Position numbers and translations under genes: made by a program. A stretch of 5,243 nucleotides of DNA from contig DIVI01000018.1 in assembly GCA_002423305.1 (NCBI GenBank), positions 1-5,243 on the forward strand. Direction: 5' to 3'. The notes beneath the pieces are model-generated. The model saw nothing but the letters and a program-made list of their open reading frames with translations, was not told the origin of the DNA and ran no database searches. This document shows positions 1 to 5,243 of this stretch, piece after piece. Each line of letters starts with the position of its first letter. Within the stretch, counting starts at the first letter, position 1. This DNA is from Methylococcus sp. UBA6136 (GTDB lineage: Bacteria; Pseudomonadota; Gammaproteobacteria; Methylococcales; Methylococcaceae).

Positions 1-1248
1 CTTGAGTTTGAAGAGTTCGCGAGCGGCGGCGATAAGGTCATGGCGTTCGTAGATGCCCGCCTGTTTGAGCTGAGTGCTCGGGGTGTGGGTCAGTTTGTTG
101 GTCAGGAGATGGGCCAGTAACTCGAGCGCTTCCTCGGCAGGTTTGCCGGATTTGAGGGTTTGTCGGGCCTTGTCGAGAGCTTCGTCACGTATGGTCTCGG
201 CTTGGGTGCGGAAGTCACGAATGGTACTGGTCGCCCCCTGGGCTTTCAGCCAGTTGAGAAAATGAACCACTTCGATGTCGATGATTTCCTCTGCCTGCTT
301 GGCGGCTTCTTGTCGTGAGCGGAGATTTTCCTCAACTGTGTTGCGGAGATCATCGACCGTATACAGGTAGACGTCACGTAGTTGCTCCACTTCCGGTTCG
401 ATGTCTCGCGGCACAGCCAGGTCAACCATGAACATGGGTTTGTGCTTGCGGGCCTTGATAGCGCTTTCCACGCTGCCCTTGCCGAGAATGGGTAGCTGGC
501 TGGCGGTCGATGAGACGACGATGTCGGCCCGGGCCAGATGCATGGGTAGCTCGGACAGTGAGATGGCAAAACCCTTGAATTGCTGCGCAAGGGCGTGGGC
601 GCGATCATAGGTGCGATTGGCGATGATCAGTTCACCAATGCGGTTTTCGGTGAGATGACGGGCCGTGAGTTCGATGGTTTCGCCGGCGCCGATGAGTATG
701 GCGGTTTGCTGGCTGAGATCCTCGAAAATCCGTTGCGCCAGCCGGACGGCAGCGAAGGCCACGGAGACCGGGCTGCTGCCTATGGCCGTATCGGTGCGGA
801 CTTTTTTGGCGGCGGTAAAGGTGTGCTGAAAAAGCTTGCTGAGTGTTTTTCCCAGCGTGCCAGCCTCGGCTGCGGCTTGGTAGGCAGTCTTCATCTGGCC
901 GAGAATCTGTGGTTCCCCCAGTACCATCGAATCCAGCCCTGAAGCTACCCGGAACATGTGGCGGATGGTCGAGGAGTCAGCATGGGTGTAGAGGAAAGGC
1001 TGAAACTCCTCCCGAGTAAGTTGCTGCTGCTCGGCGATCCAGTCAATCAATGGGTCGCGGTTCGGTCCATTGAAGCCACAGTAAAACTCGGTACGGTTAC
1101 AGGTGGACAGAATGGCCGCTTCCTCGACACAAGGTAGTTGGTTGAGTTTACGCAAGGCGTGGATCACGTGCTCGGTGGGAAAGGCAAGCCGCTCCCGGAC
1201 CGAAATCGGTGCTGTGTTGTGATTTAATCCGAGCGTAATGATGGCCAT
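1..1248 (-). CDS. hemA: Glutamyl-tRNA reductase (HemA), C-terminal end cut by the window edge
   Basis: HemA reduces glutamyl-tRNA(Glu) with NADPH to glutamate-1-semialdehyde, the first committed step of the C5 route to 5-aminolevulinate and heme, in the cytosol. I read 416 codons from ATG 1248-1246 to the window edge with no stop. E. coli HemA has about 418 residues, so only the last few codons and the stop are missing. The N-terminus MAIITLGLNHNTAPISVRER matches the family. The catalytic cysteine lies in LSTCNRTE (Cys50), a conserved His is at 97, and the substrate-domain motif ASGLDSMVLGEPQILGQ spans 102-118. The NADPH-binding loop GAGETIE is at 187-193, followed by ANRT, SSTAS and the VPRDIEPEV motif near 279-287. 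The C-terminal third is the helical dimerisation domain, with KLTH near 385. The ribosome-binding site is weak (AGAG, 4 bases before ATG), but the start agrees with the family. The gene is divergent from the TPR-lipoprotein gene. prfA often follows hemA, but that would lie outside the window. Confidence 0.97.
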   Translation of the reverse strand, partial: MAIITLGLNHNTAPISVRERLAFPTEHVIHALRKLNQLPCVEEAAILSTCNRTEFYCGFNGPNRDPLIDWIAEQQQLTREEFQPFLYTHADSSTIRHMFRVASGLDSMVLGEPQILGQMKTAYQAAAEAGTLGKTLSKLFQHTFTAAKKVRTDTAIGSSPVSVAFAAVRLAQRIFEDLSQQTAILIGAGETIELTARHLTENRIGELIIANRTYDRAHALAQQFKGFAISLSELPMHLARADIVVSSTASQLPILGKGSVESAIKARKHKPMFMVDLAVPRDIEPEVEQLRDVYLYTVDDLRNTVEENLRSRQEAAKQAEEIIDIEVVHFLNWLKAQGATSTIRDFRTQAETIRDEALDKARQTLKSGKPAEEALELLAHLLTNKLTHTPSTQLKQAGIYERHDLIAAARELFKLK

Positions 1249-1275
1249 GAGGCTCTAGGTCGAGTGCTTTGAGCA

Positions 1276-1281
1276 TATAAT
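1276..1281 (+). promoter_or_regulatory. Perfect -10 hexamer TATAAT facing the TPR-lipoprotein gene
   Basis: A consensus TATAAT lies on the plus strand in the divergent region. No good -35 is found 16-18 bases upstream (CTCTAG-like sequence there), and there is no extended -10 TGn. If used, it would give a leader of roughly 160-170 bases before the TPR gene. It overlaps the candidate hemA -10 on the opposite strand by two bases. It could be a chance hit in the only AT-rich patch of the gap. Confidence 0.3.
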
Positions 1282-1309
1282 TCTAAGGTTAAAGCGTTGT
1301 TTGGGCCAA
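1280..1309 (-). promoter_or_regulatory. Candidate sigma70-type promoter for hemA
   Basis: On the minus strand TTGGCC (1309-1304) is followed after 18 bases by TAGAAT (1285-1280), a fair -35/-10 pair. Transcription would start near 1273 and leave a leader of about 25 bases before the hemA ATG. The -10 matches the consensus at five of six positions and the -35 at four of six. This is a visual consensus match only, with no experimental support. Confidence 0.4.
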
Positions 1310-1331
1310 TCGGGAGCCGTGGGTTGTCTTG

Positions 1332-1383
1332 TTTTTCAGATCTGCTTCGGTCCTGATTTTTTCAGCATCTTGCGGTCTTCCTG
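1332..1383 (+). repeat. Imperfect tandem direct repeat in the leader of the TPR gene
   Basis: Two adjacent copies of about 25 bases are visible. The first (1332-1355) and the second (1358-1383) both begin TTTTTCAG, continue ATCT (with one inserted C in the second copy), and end in GGTC...CTG with small gaps. The repeat lies between the candidate promoter and the ribosome-binding site. No function is recognised; it may be a decayed local duplication or chance in a T-rich stretch. Confidence 0.35.
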
Positions 1384-1440
1384 TCGGGTGGGCGTGATCC
1401 GCTTCAATACGGGTTTGGCCATTGTTCATGGGTTATTTCT

Positions 1441-1447
1441 AAGGAGG
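1441..1447 (+). promoter_or_regulatory. Strong Shine-Dalgarno AAGGAGG that decides the TPR-gene start
   Basis: AAGGAGG is close to the full anti-Shine-Dalgarno complement and is the best ribosome-binding site in the window. It ends only 2 bases before GTG 1450, which is too close for normal initiation, and 11 bases before the in-frame GTG 1459. The spacing therefore favours GTG 1459 as the start. No in-frame ATG lies nearby on either side before the signal peptide, and the frame upstream is closed by TGA at 1354-1356. Confidence 0.7.
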
Positions 1448-1458
1448 CAGTGCCGAGC

Positions 1459-3201
1459 GTGGGAAAAAATTTGCTCTGGTGGGTGATGGCGGGCGTGTTG
1501 TGGGCGACGGGCTGCGCTGGTTTCGGTTCAGCGGTTTCCGATGCGAGTGATGTGTCCGGTGGGGGTGTGCCAGTGGCCGCTCCGGAGCCACCGGAGGGCG
1601 TTGCCGCGCCGATCTATCTAATGTTGGTCGGTGAGATTGCTGGCCAGCGCGGGCAGTTTGATGTTGCCCTGGATCATTATCTCAAGCTGATGCGCCTGGT
1701 GCCGGATGTCAGGGTGGCCGAACGTGCCACGCAAATTGCGCTCTACGTCAAGGATGCCGATAAGGCGCTCGAAGCCGCGTCGCTTTGGTCGGGGCTTGAT
1801 TCCAAAAGCCTGGCCGCGCATCGCTTGACGGCGGTGCTGGAGATCAAGGCGGGGCATACGGACAAGGCGTCGGACGAGTTGGGCAAGCTGATCGCCCTGA
1901 AGGATCCGGAGCTCGAGAATACGCTGGTCGAGTTGGTGAAGTGGCTGGATGCCGAGATGCCCAAGGAGCAGTCTTTAGCGATCATGCAGCAGCTTGCCGA
2001 GAGCCACCCGAAGGTGCCCGAGTTGCATTTCGCCTACGCCTTGCTGGCCAGCAACAAGGAAGCCCTGATGACGGCTCGGGTGGAGGTTGAGAAGGCCATT
2101 TCCTTGCGCCCGAAGTGGGGGCGCGCCCAGATGTTGCGGGCTCAGCTGTTGATGCAGTCGGGCGACACCAAGGCCGCGCGAGTGGCCCTTGAGAAGGCTT
2201 TGAAAAGTGATCCGGGCAATGCGCGGGTGGGATTGCTCTATGCGCAATTTCTGGCCAAGGCGGGGGACTACAAGTCGGCCGGGCGCGAGCTGAAACGCAT
2301 CCTCGAGAAGGATGCTGGAAACCATGACGCGCGGTTCACGCTGGCCTCCGTGTGGCTGGAGATGGGTGAGTATGAACGGGCTCGGTCGGAGTTTCAGTTG
2401 TTGACCGGTGATCCTCGATGGCAGGCGCAGTCTGATTTTTCCATCGGTCTGATCGACGCTCGCCTCGGCAAGACCGAAAATGCGCTCAGGCAGTTTGATC
2501 GCGTGGGGCCCGGGCCTTTGGAGTTTGATGCGCGATTCAACGGAATTTCAGCGCTGATTGGTCTGGGGCGGTATGGCGAGGCACGCGATCGGCTTGCCAA
2601 GTCGCGCAAGGCTTACCCCAACGAAAAGGTTCGTCTCTATCTGATTGAGGCGGAAATGCTGGTGAAAAGCAAGGATGTGGCGACCGCCTACGGGGTGCTG
2701 GACGAGGCGTTGAAGGATGAGCCCGGTCAGACCGATCTGCTCTATTCACGGGCGCTCATGGCCGAGCAGTTGGGCCATCTGGATGTCATGGAGGCGGATT
2801 TGAGGGCGGTGCTCGGCAAGAAGCCGGATGACCCCGCCGCGTTGAATGCGCTCGGGTTCTCGCTGGCCGAGCATCGTCTGGACCGGCTGGACGAAGCAGA
2901 AAGCTACATCAAGCAGGCCATGGAGAAACGTCCGGGAGATCCAGCAATCCTGGACAGCTACGGCTGGGTTCTGTATCGCAAGGGACAGCGTGACCAGGCT
3001 CTGGTGTATCTGCGCAAGGCTTACAAGCTGTTTGCCGATCCCGAAATTGCCGCCCACCTGGGGGAGGTGCTCTGGGAGGCTGGCCAGAAGGCTGAAGCCA
3101 GAAAAGTTTGGGCTGAGGGCCAAAAGAAGAATCCCGATCAGGAAGATATGAAGCGTGTACGGGAGAAATACCCGGAAGGATTCGGTGGGACAGGTAAATG
3201 A
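1459..3201 (+). CDS. lbcA: TPR-repeat outer-membrane lipoprotein, LbcA-like (PA4667 family)
   Basis: The protein has about 580 residues from GTG 1459 (583 if GTG 1450 is used). It starts with a lipoprotein signal peptide: Lys3, a hydrophobic core LLWWVMAGVLW, then lipobox ATGC with the acylated Cys at 19. Residue +2 is Ala, not the Asp retention signal, so outer-membrane sorting is expected. A Pro/Gly/Ala-rich linker (about 20-50) leads into tetratricopeptide repeats along the whole length. Clear units lie near 51-84, 220-253, 254-287, 288-320, and three at the C-terminus near 460-494, 495-527 and 527-560. The C-terminal block, with ALNALGFSLAEH, ILDSYGWVLYRKGQ and AAHLGEVLWEAG, is typical of the TPR protein encoded between hemA and lolB. 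In P. aeruginosa this position holds LbcA, the lipoprotein partner that binds the periplasmic protease CtpA and helps it degrade peptidoglycan cross-link hydrolases. Equivalence here is inferred from synteny, length and architecture; no ctpA is in view. The stop overlaps lolB. Confidence 0.85.
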   Translation: MGKNLLWWVMAGVLWATGCAGFGSAVSDASDVSGGGVPVAAPEPPEGVAAPIYLMLVGEIAGQRGQFDVALDHYLKLMRLVPDVRVAERATQIALYVKDADKALEAASLWSGLDSKSLAAHRLTAVLEIKAGHTDKASDELGKLIALKDPELENTLVELVKWLDAEMPKEQSLAIMQQLAESHPKVPELHFAYALLASNKEALMTARVEVEKAISLRPKWGRAQMLRAQLLMQSGDTKAARVALEKALKSDPGNARVGLLYAQFLAKAGDYKSAGRELKRILEKDAGNHDARFTLASVWLEMGEYERARSEFQLLTGDPRWQAQSDFSIGLIDARLGKTENALRQFDRVGPGPLEFDARFNGISALIGLGRYGEARDRLAKSRKAYPNEKVRLYLIEAEMLVKSKDVATAYGVLDEALKDEPGQTDLLYSRALMAEQLGHLDVMEADLRAVLGKKPDDPAALNALGFSLAEHRLDRLDEAESYIKQAMEKRPGDPAILDSYGWVLYRKGQRDQALVYLRKAYKLFADPEIAAHLGEVLWEAGQKAEARKVWAEGQKKNPDQEDMKRVREKYPEGFGGTGK

Positions 3202-3758
3202 TGCGGCTTTTATGTTTTTTGCCGCTTCTGTTTGTGGTGGCTTGCGCCTCGATACAAAAGACCCCGCCATCACACGTTTCGTCCAAAACGCCGGCCAGCA
3301 TCCAGTCATGGTCGATGGATGGGCGCATCGGCGTGCAGTCGGCCGAGGGAGCCTGGCATGCCAATCTCTACTGGGAGCATGCTCCGGGGCAGGATCGCCT
3401 GCGCATCTCCGGTCCGCTGAGTCAGGGTTTGGTATCCATCATTGTTCAGAAGGATCTGATTTACCTGAATGAAGGTAATGGAGTTACTTCCTTGTCTCGC
3501 GATCCCGATGCGATGCTGCGGCAGCGACTCGGGTTTGCGATTCCCCTGACGAGTCTCCGGTATTGGATGCTGGGCGTGTCGGATCCAGGAAAAAAATCGC
3601 TACCACTGTCCGCGGGAGGATTTCAGCAGGCGGGTTGGGAAATTGCGCCGGACAAGCTAACTACGGTAGCCGGGTGGACGTTGCCGCAAAAGCTGCGCGT
3701 TCAGGGCGCCGGCGTAAAGTTGAAAATCCTCGCGGACTCCTGGGATATCAAGGGTTAA
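3198..3758 (+). CDS. lolB: Outer-membrane lipoprotein receptor LolB
   Basis: LolB takes lipoproteins from the periplasmic carrier LolA and inserts them into the inner leaflet of the outer membrane; it is itself a lipoprotein. The 186-residue product (E. coli precursor about 207) has a signal peptide with Arg3, a hydrophobic core and lipobox VVAC, the acylated Cys being residue 16, followed by Ala. The mature part fits the single LolB beta-barrel domain: WSMDGRIGV (38-46), YWEH near 58, RLRISGPLSQG (67-77), then IPLTSLRYWMLGV, matching E. coli IPLNSLRQWILGL, and a C-terminal KLKILADSWDIKG. Leu74 in GPLS aligns with E. coli Leu68 (mature numbering) of the protruding loop needed for membrane insertion. 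The start ATG overlaps the upstream TGA (ATGA), implying translational coupling; a second ATG at 3201 is an equal alternative because no strong ribosome-binding site is seen. ispE follows after 3 bases. Confidence 0.93.
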   Translation: MMRLLCFLPLLFVVACASIQKTPPSHVSSKTPASIQSWSMDGRIGVQSAEGAWHANLYWEHAPGQDRLRISGPLSQGLVSIIVQKDLIYLNEGNGVTSLSRDPDAMLRQRLGFAIPLTSLRYWMLGVSDPGKKSLPLSAGGFQQAGWEIAPDKLTTVAGWTLPQKLRVQGAGVKLKILADSWDIKG

Positions 3759-3761
3759 GAA

Positions 3762-4607
3762 ATGGATGAATCAGAGGTGATGCGCTTGCCGGCCCCGGCC
3801 AAGCTGAATTTGATGTTGCGGGTTGTGGGGCGCCGCGAGGATGGGTACCACCTTTTGCAGACGGTTTTCCAGTTTATTGACCGGTGTGACTGGATTACCC
3901 TTCGCCCCATAGCAGATGGCAAGGTTAGATTGAAAGTGACTTTGCCGGGGGTACCTGAGGAGTCCGATTTGACGGTGCGTGCCGCCATGGCACTGAAGGC
4001 CGCTGCCGGGATCAGCAAGGGTGTGCTGATCGAGGTTGAGAAAAACCTGCCCATGGGGGGTGGTCTTGGGGGGGGGAGTTCGGATGCGGCCACCACCTTG
4101 CTGGGGCTCAATCAGCTATGGGATGCGGGCTTGTCGCTGGACGAACTCAAGGGGTTGGGCCTGCGGCTGGGTGCGGATGTGCCGGTGTTTATCGATGGGT
4201 GTGCGGCCTGGGCCGAGGGGGTGGGAGAACTGCTGACGCCCCTGGATCTGTCCGAGCCCTGGTATGTGGTGATTGCACCCCGGTCTCATGTGGCTACGGC
4301 CGATGTCTTCAGGCATCCTGATTTGACAAGGAATAACCCGCCCATCACAATACGCGACTTTTTGGAGGGGTATCAGGACAACCACTGCCTGCCTGTGGTG
4401 GTGGGTTTATACCCTGAGGTAGCCGAGGCCATTGCGGATATGTCGCAATATTCTCCGGGCCGACTGACGGGGACCGGTGCTTGTGTATTTGCGGAGTTCG
4501 GGACGGAAGAGGCCGCCCGCCAGGCGGTGGAAGCCCTGAGCCCAAAATGGACCGTGTTTGCTGCTCGTGGCTTGAATGAGTCTCCTCTCCGGGGCGCCTT
4601 GAGCTGA
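3762..4607 (+). CDS. ispE: 4-diphosphocytidyl-2-C-methyl-D-erythritol kinase (IspE)
   Basis: IspE phosphorylates CDP-ME with ATP at the 2-hydroxyl in the MEP pathway of isoprenoid precursor synthesis. The 281-residue length fits this GHMP-superfamily kinase. N-terminal PAPAKLNLMLRVVGRREDGYH (10-30) carries the conserved substrate-site Lys14. The ATP-binding glycine loop PMGGGLGGGSSDAA is at 97-110. LGADVPVFIDG (136-146) contains the catalytic Asp139. The third GHMP motif, LTGTGACVFAEF, is at 235-246. The chosen ATG has AAGGG (3750-3754) 7 bases upstream, and the short N-terminal extension before the PAPAKLN motif is normal for the family; ATG 3780 is a less likely alternative. It lies 3 bases after lolB and is probably cotranscribed with it. 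The glycine loop is encoded with an unbroken run of nine G (4068-4076). Pairing of lolB with ispE between hemA and prs is a standard gammaproteobacterial arrangement. Confidence 0.97.
   Translation: MDESEVMRLPAPAKLNLMLRVVGRREDGYHLLQTVFQFIDRCDWITLRPIADGKVRLKVTLPGVPEESDLTVRAAMALKAAAGISKGVLIEVEKNLPMGGGLGGGSSDAATTLLGLNQLWDAGLSLDELKGLGLRLGADVPVFIDGCAAWAEGVGELLTPLDLSEPWYVVIAPRSHVATADVFRHPDLTRNNPPITIRDFLEGYQDNHCLPVVVGLYPEVAEAIADMSQYSPGRLTGTGACVFAEFGTEEAARQAVEALSPKWTVFAARGLNESPLRGALS
4068..4076 (+). repeat. G9 homopolymer inside ispE
   Basis: Three consecutive GGG codons encode Gly103-Gly105 of the ATP-binding loop, and a G6 run (4055-4060) lies just upstream. The reading frame is intact at this length. 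Such runs are prone to replication slippage and to sequencing error. Confidence 0.9.
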
Positions 4608-4628
4608 AGAGCGATTAGCTATTATTTT
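4599..4628 (+). promoter_or_regulatory. Weak candidate promoter before tRNA-Gln
   Basis: TTGAGC (4599-4604) at the end of ispE is followed after 15 bases by TATTAT (4620-4625) or after 18 bases by TATTTT (4623-4628). Either pair could start transcription a few bases before the tRNA at 4638. Neither is a good match in both sequence and spacing. The 30-base gap is strongly AT-rich (T runs at 4625-4635), but I see no stable hairpin before the T runs, so I do not call a terminator. Readthrough from ispE is equally possible. Confidence 0.25.
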
Positions 4629-4637
4629 CTTTTTTAT

Positions 4638-4712
4638 TGGGGCGTAGCCAAGCGGTAAGGCAGTGGGTTTTGATCCCGCCATGCCCAGGTTCGAATCCTG
4701 GCGCCCCAGCCA
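4638..4712 (+). tRNA. tRNA-Gln (anticodon UUG)
   Basis: A full 75-base cloverleaf including encoded CCA. The acceptor stem TGGGGCG (4638-4644) pairs with CGCCCCA (4702-4708), followed by discriminator G and CCA (4710-4712). The D arm is GCC/GGC (4647-4649 with 4659-4661). The anticodon stem GTGGG/CCCGC has one G-T pair and loop TTTTGAT, giving anticodon TTG at 4670-4672, which reads CAA. The variable loop is five bases, and the T arm CCAGG/CCTGG closes the loop TTCGAAT. The U1-A72 pair at the top of the acceptor is typical of bacterial tRNA-Gln. It sits 30 bases after ispE and 40 bases before prs on the same strand, so it may be cut out of a longer transcript. Confidence 0.98.
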
Positions 4713-4752
4713 TATACCTTCCGGCTGTTTCTCTGTTTGGAGCTGAGTGAGA

Positions 4753-5243
4753 ATGTCCGACGCCCCATTCATGGTGTTTTCGGGGAACGCCAACGTACCG
4801 CTTGCCCGGGGCATCGTTCGGGCACTCAATATGCGTCTTGGCCAGGCGACCCTGGGCCGCTTCTCCGATGGCGAGATCTCATTCGAGATTGAAGAAAATG
4901 TGCGCGCACGCGAGGTGTTCGTCGTTCAACCCACCTGTTCTCCGGTCAATGAAAATTTGATGGAGTTGCTGGTCATGATTGACGCCTTTCGTCGGTCATC
5001 GGCTTCAGTGGTTACGGCTGTGATCCCATACTACGGCTACTCTAGGCAGGATCGGCGGATTCGTTCGGCGAGGGTGCCTATCGCGGCCAAGTTGGCGGCC
5101 AAAATGATTTGCGCGGCGGGTGCTGATCGTGTGCTGACGGTGGATTTGCACGCCGATCAGATCCAGGGGTTTTTCGATGTGCCGGTGGATAATGTTTATG
5201 CCTCGCCCATACTGCTGGGTGATGTGTGGCGTCAGCAATACAG
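4753..5243 (+). CDS. prs: Ribose-phosphate pyrophosphokinase (Prs), N-terminal half, cut by the window edge
   Basis: Prs makes PRPP from ribose 5-phosphate and ATP for purine, pyrimidine, NAD, histidine and tryptophan synthesis. The 163 complete codons present are about half of the usual length of around 315 residues. Family motifs in order are FSGNAN (9-14), GRFSDGEIS (35-43), [20 protein letters not shown] (57-72), [11 protein letters not shown] (92-102) with the ATP-contacting Arg-Gln-Asp-Arg, SARVPIAAK, and the PRPP synthase signature [21 protein letters not shown] (127-147), with Asp131 and His133 matching the metal-binding and catalytic positions. The flexible catalytic loop and the PRPP-binding loop lie beyond the edge. 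The start ATG has GGAG (4739-4742) 10 bases upstream and matches homologous N-termini; ATG 4771 would cut into the first strand. I see no promoter between the tRNA and this gene, so it is probably read through the tRNA. Confidence 0.97.
   Translation, partial: MSDAPFMVFSGNANVPLARGIVRALNMRLGQATLGRFSDGEISFEIEENVRAREVFVVQPTCSPVNENLMELLVMIDAFRRSSASVVTAVIPYYGYSRQDRRIRSARVPIAAKLAAKMICAAGADRVLTVDLHADQIQGFFDVPVDNVYASPILLGDVWRQQY

Noticed and set aside
580..942. A 120-codon plus-strand reading frame within hemA
   Set aside because: It is antisense to the NADPH-binding region of HemA, whose motifs are intact; there is no independent support.
1301..1486. A 61-codon plus-strand frame ending inside the TPR gene
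   Set aside because: It has no good ribosome-binding site or recognisable motif, is rich in Cys and aromatic residues as expected of non-coding translation, and overlaps the signal-peptide region of the real gene.
2746..3309. A 187-codon minus-strand reading frame opposite the TPR gene and the start of lolB
   Set aside because: It lies opposite well-supported coding sequence, with low-complexity, non-family-like translation, so it is a shadow of GC-biased codons.
4608..4637. T-rich stretch after ispE as a rho-independent terminator
   Set aside because: The only upstream inverted repeat is AGCT/AGCT, four base pairs with an 11-base loop, too weak for a terminator.
4708..4728. Hairpin AGCC...GGCT just after the tRNA
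   Set aside because: Only four base pairs, and one arm is the tRNA discriminator and CCA end itself; it is not followed by a proper T run.
4407..4829. A 140-codon minus-strand reading frame across the ispE end, the tRNA and the prs start
   Set aside because: Part of it is the antisense translation of the tRNA (the RQDSNLG...ALPLGYAP pattern), a well-known source of false hypothetical proteins. It also overlaps two certain genes and has no family signal of its own.
1..5243. A hidden novel system such as a defence island, mobile element or CRISPR array
   Set aside because: All of the sequence beyond short gaps is accounted for by conserved housekeeping genes in a known order, with no terminal inverted repeats, spaced repeats or transposase-like frames seen.

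Overview
This window is an ordinary gammaproteobacterial housekeeping locus: hemA on the minus strand, facing a plus-strand cluster of a TPR lipoprotein gene (lbcA-like), lolB, ispE, tRNA-Gln and prs. The gene order matches, from memory, the hemA / PA4667 / lolB / ispE / tRNA-Gln / prs region of Pseudomonas aeruginosa. The TPR gene between hemA and lolB points to a non-enteric gammaproteobacterium, since enteric bacteria usually lack it there. The DNA is moderately GC-rich by eye, with many G-ending codons. I cannot name the genus, and nothing suggests recent transfer.

Layout: bases 1-1248 (minus) encode glutamyl-tRNA reductase, reading off the left edge only a few codons short of the usual end. 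Bases 1249-1449 are a divergent intergenic region with overlapping -10-like elements on the two strands and an imperfect direct repeat. Bases 1450/1459-3201 encode a TPR outer-membrane lipoprotein. lolB (3198-3758) overlaps it by 4 bases, and ispE (3762-4607) follows after 3 bases, so these three almost certainly form one transcript. A 30-base AT-rich gap leads to tRNA-Gln(UUG) at 4638-4712, and prs starts 40 bases later (4753) and runs off the right edge.

Functionally the cluster mixes tRNA-dependent tetrapyrrole synthesis (HemA), outer-membrane lipoprotein biogenesis (LolB, whose pathway should also deliver the TPR lipoprotein), isoprenoid precursor synthesis (IspE) and PRPP supply (Prs). 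No mobile element, CRISPR array, defence system, pseudogene or frameshift was seen. I did not find an undescribed system. The points most worth checking are the start codon of the TPR gene, a run of nine G in the ATP-binding loop of ispE, the overlapping divergent promoter elements, and how the tRNA embedded between two protein genes is transcribed.
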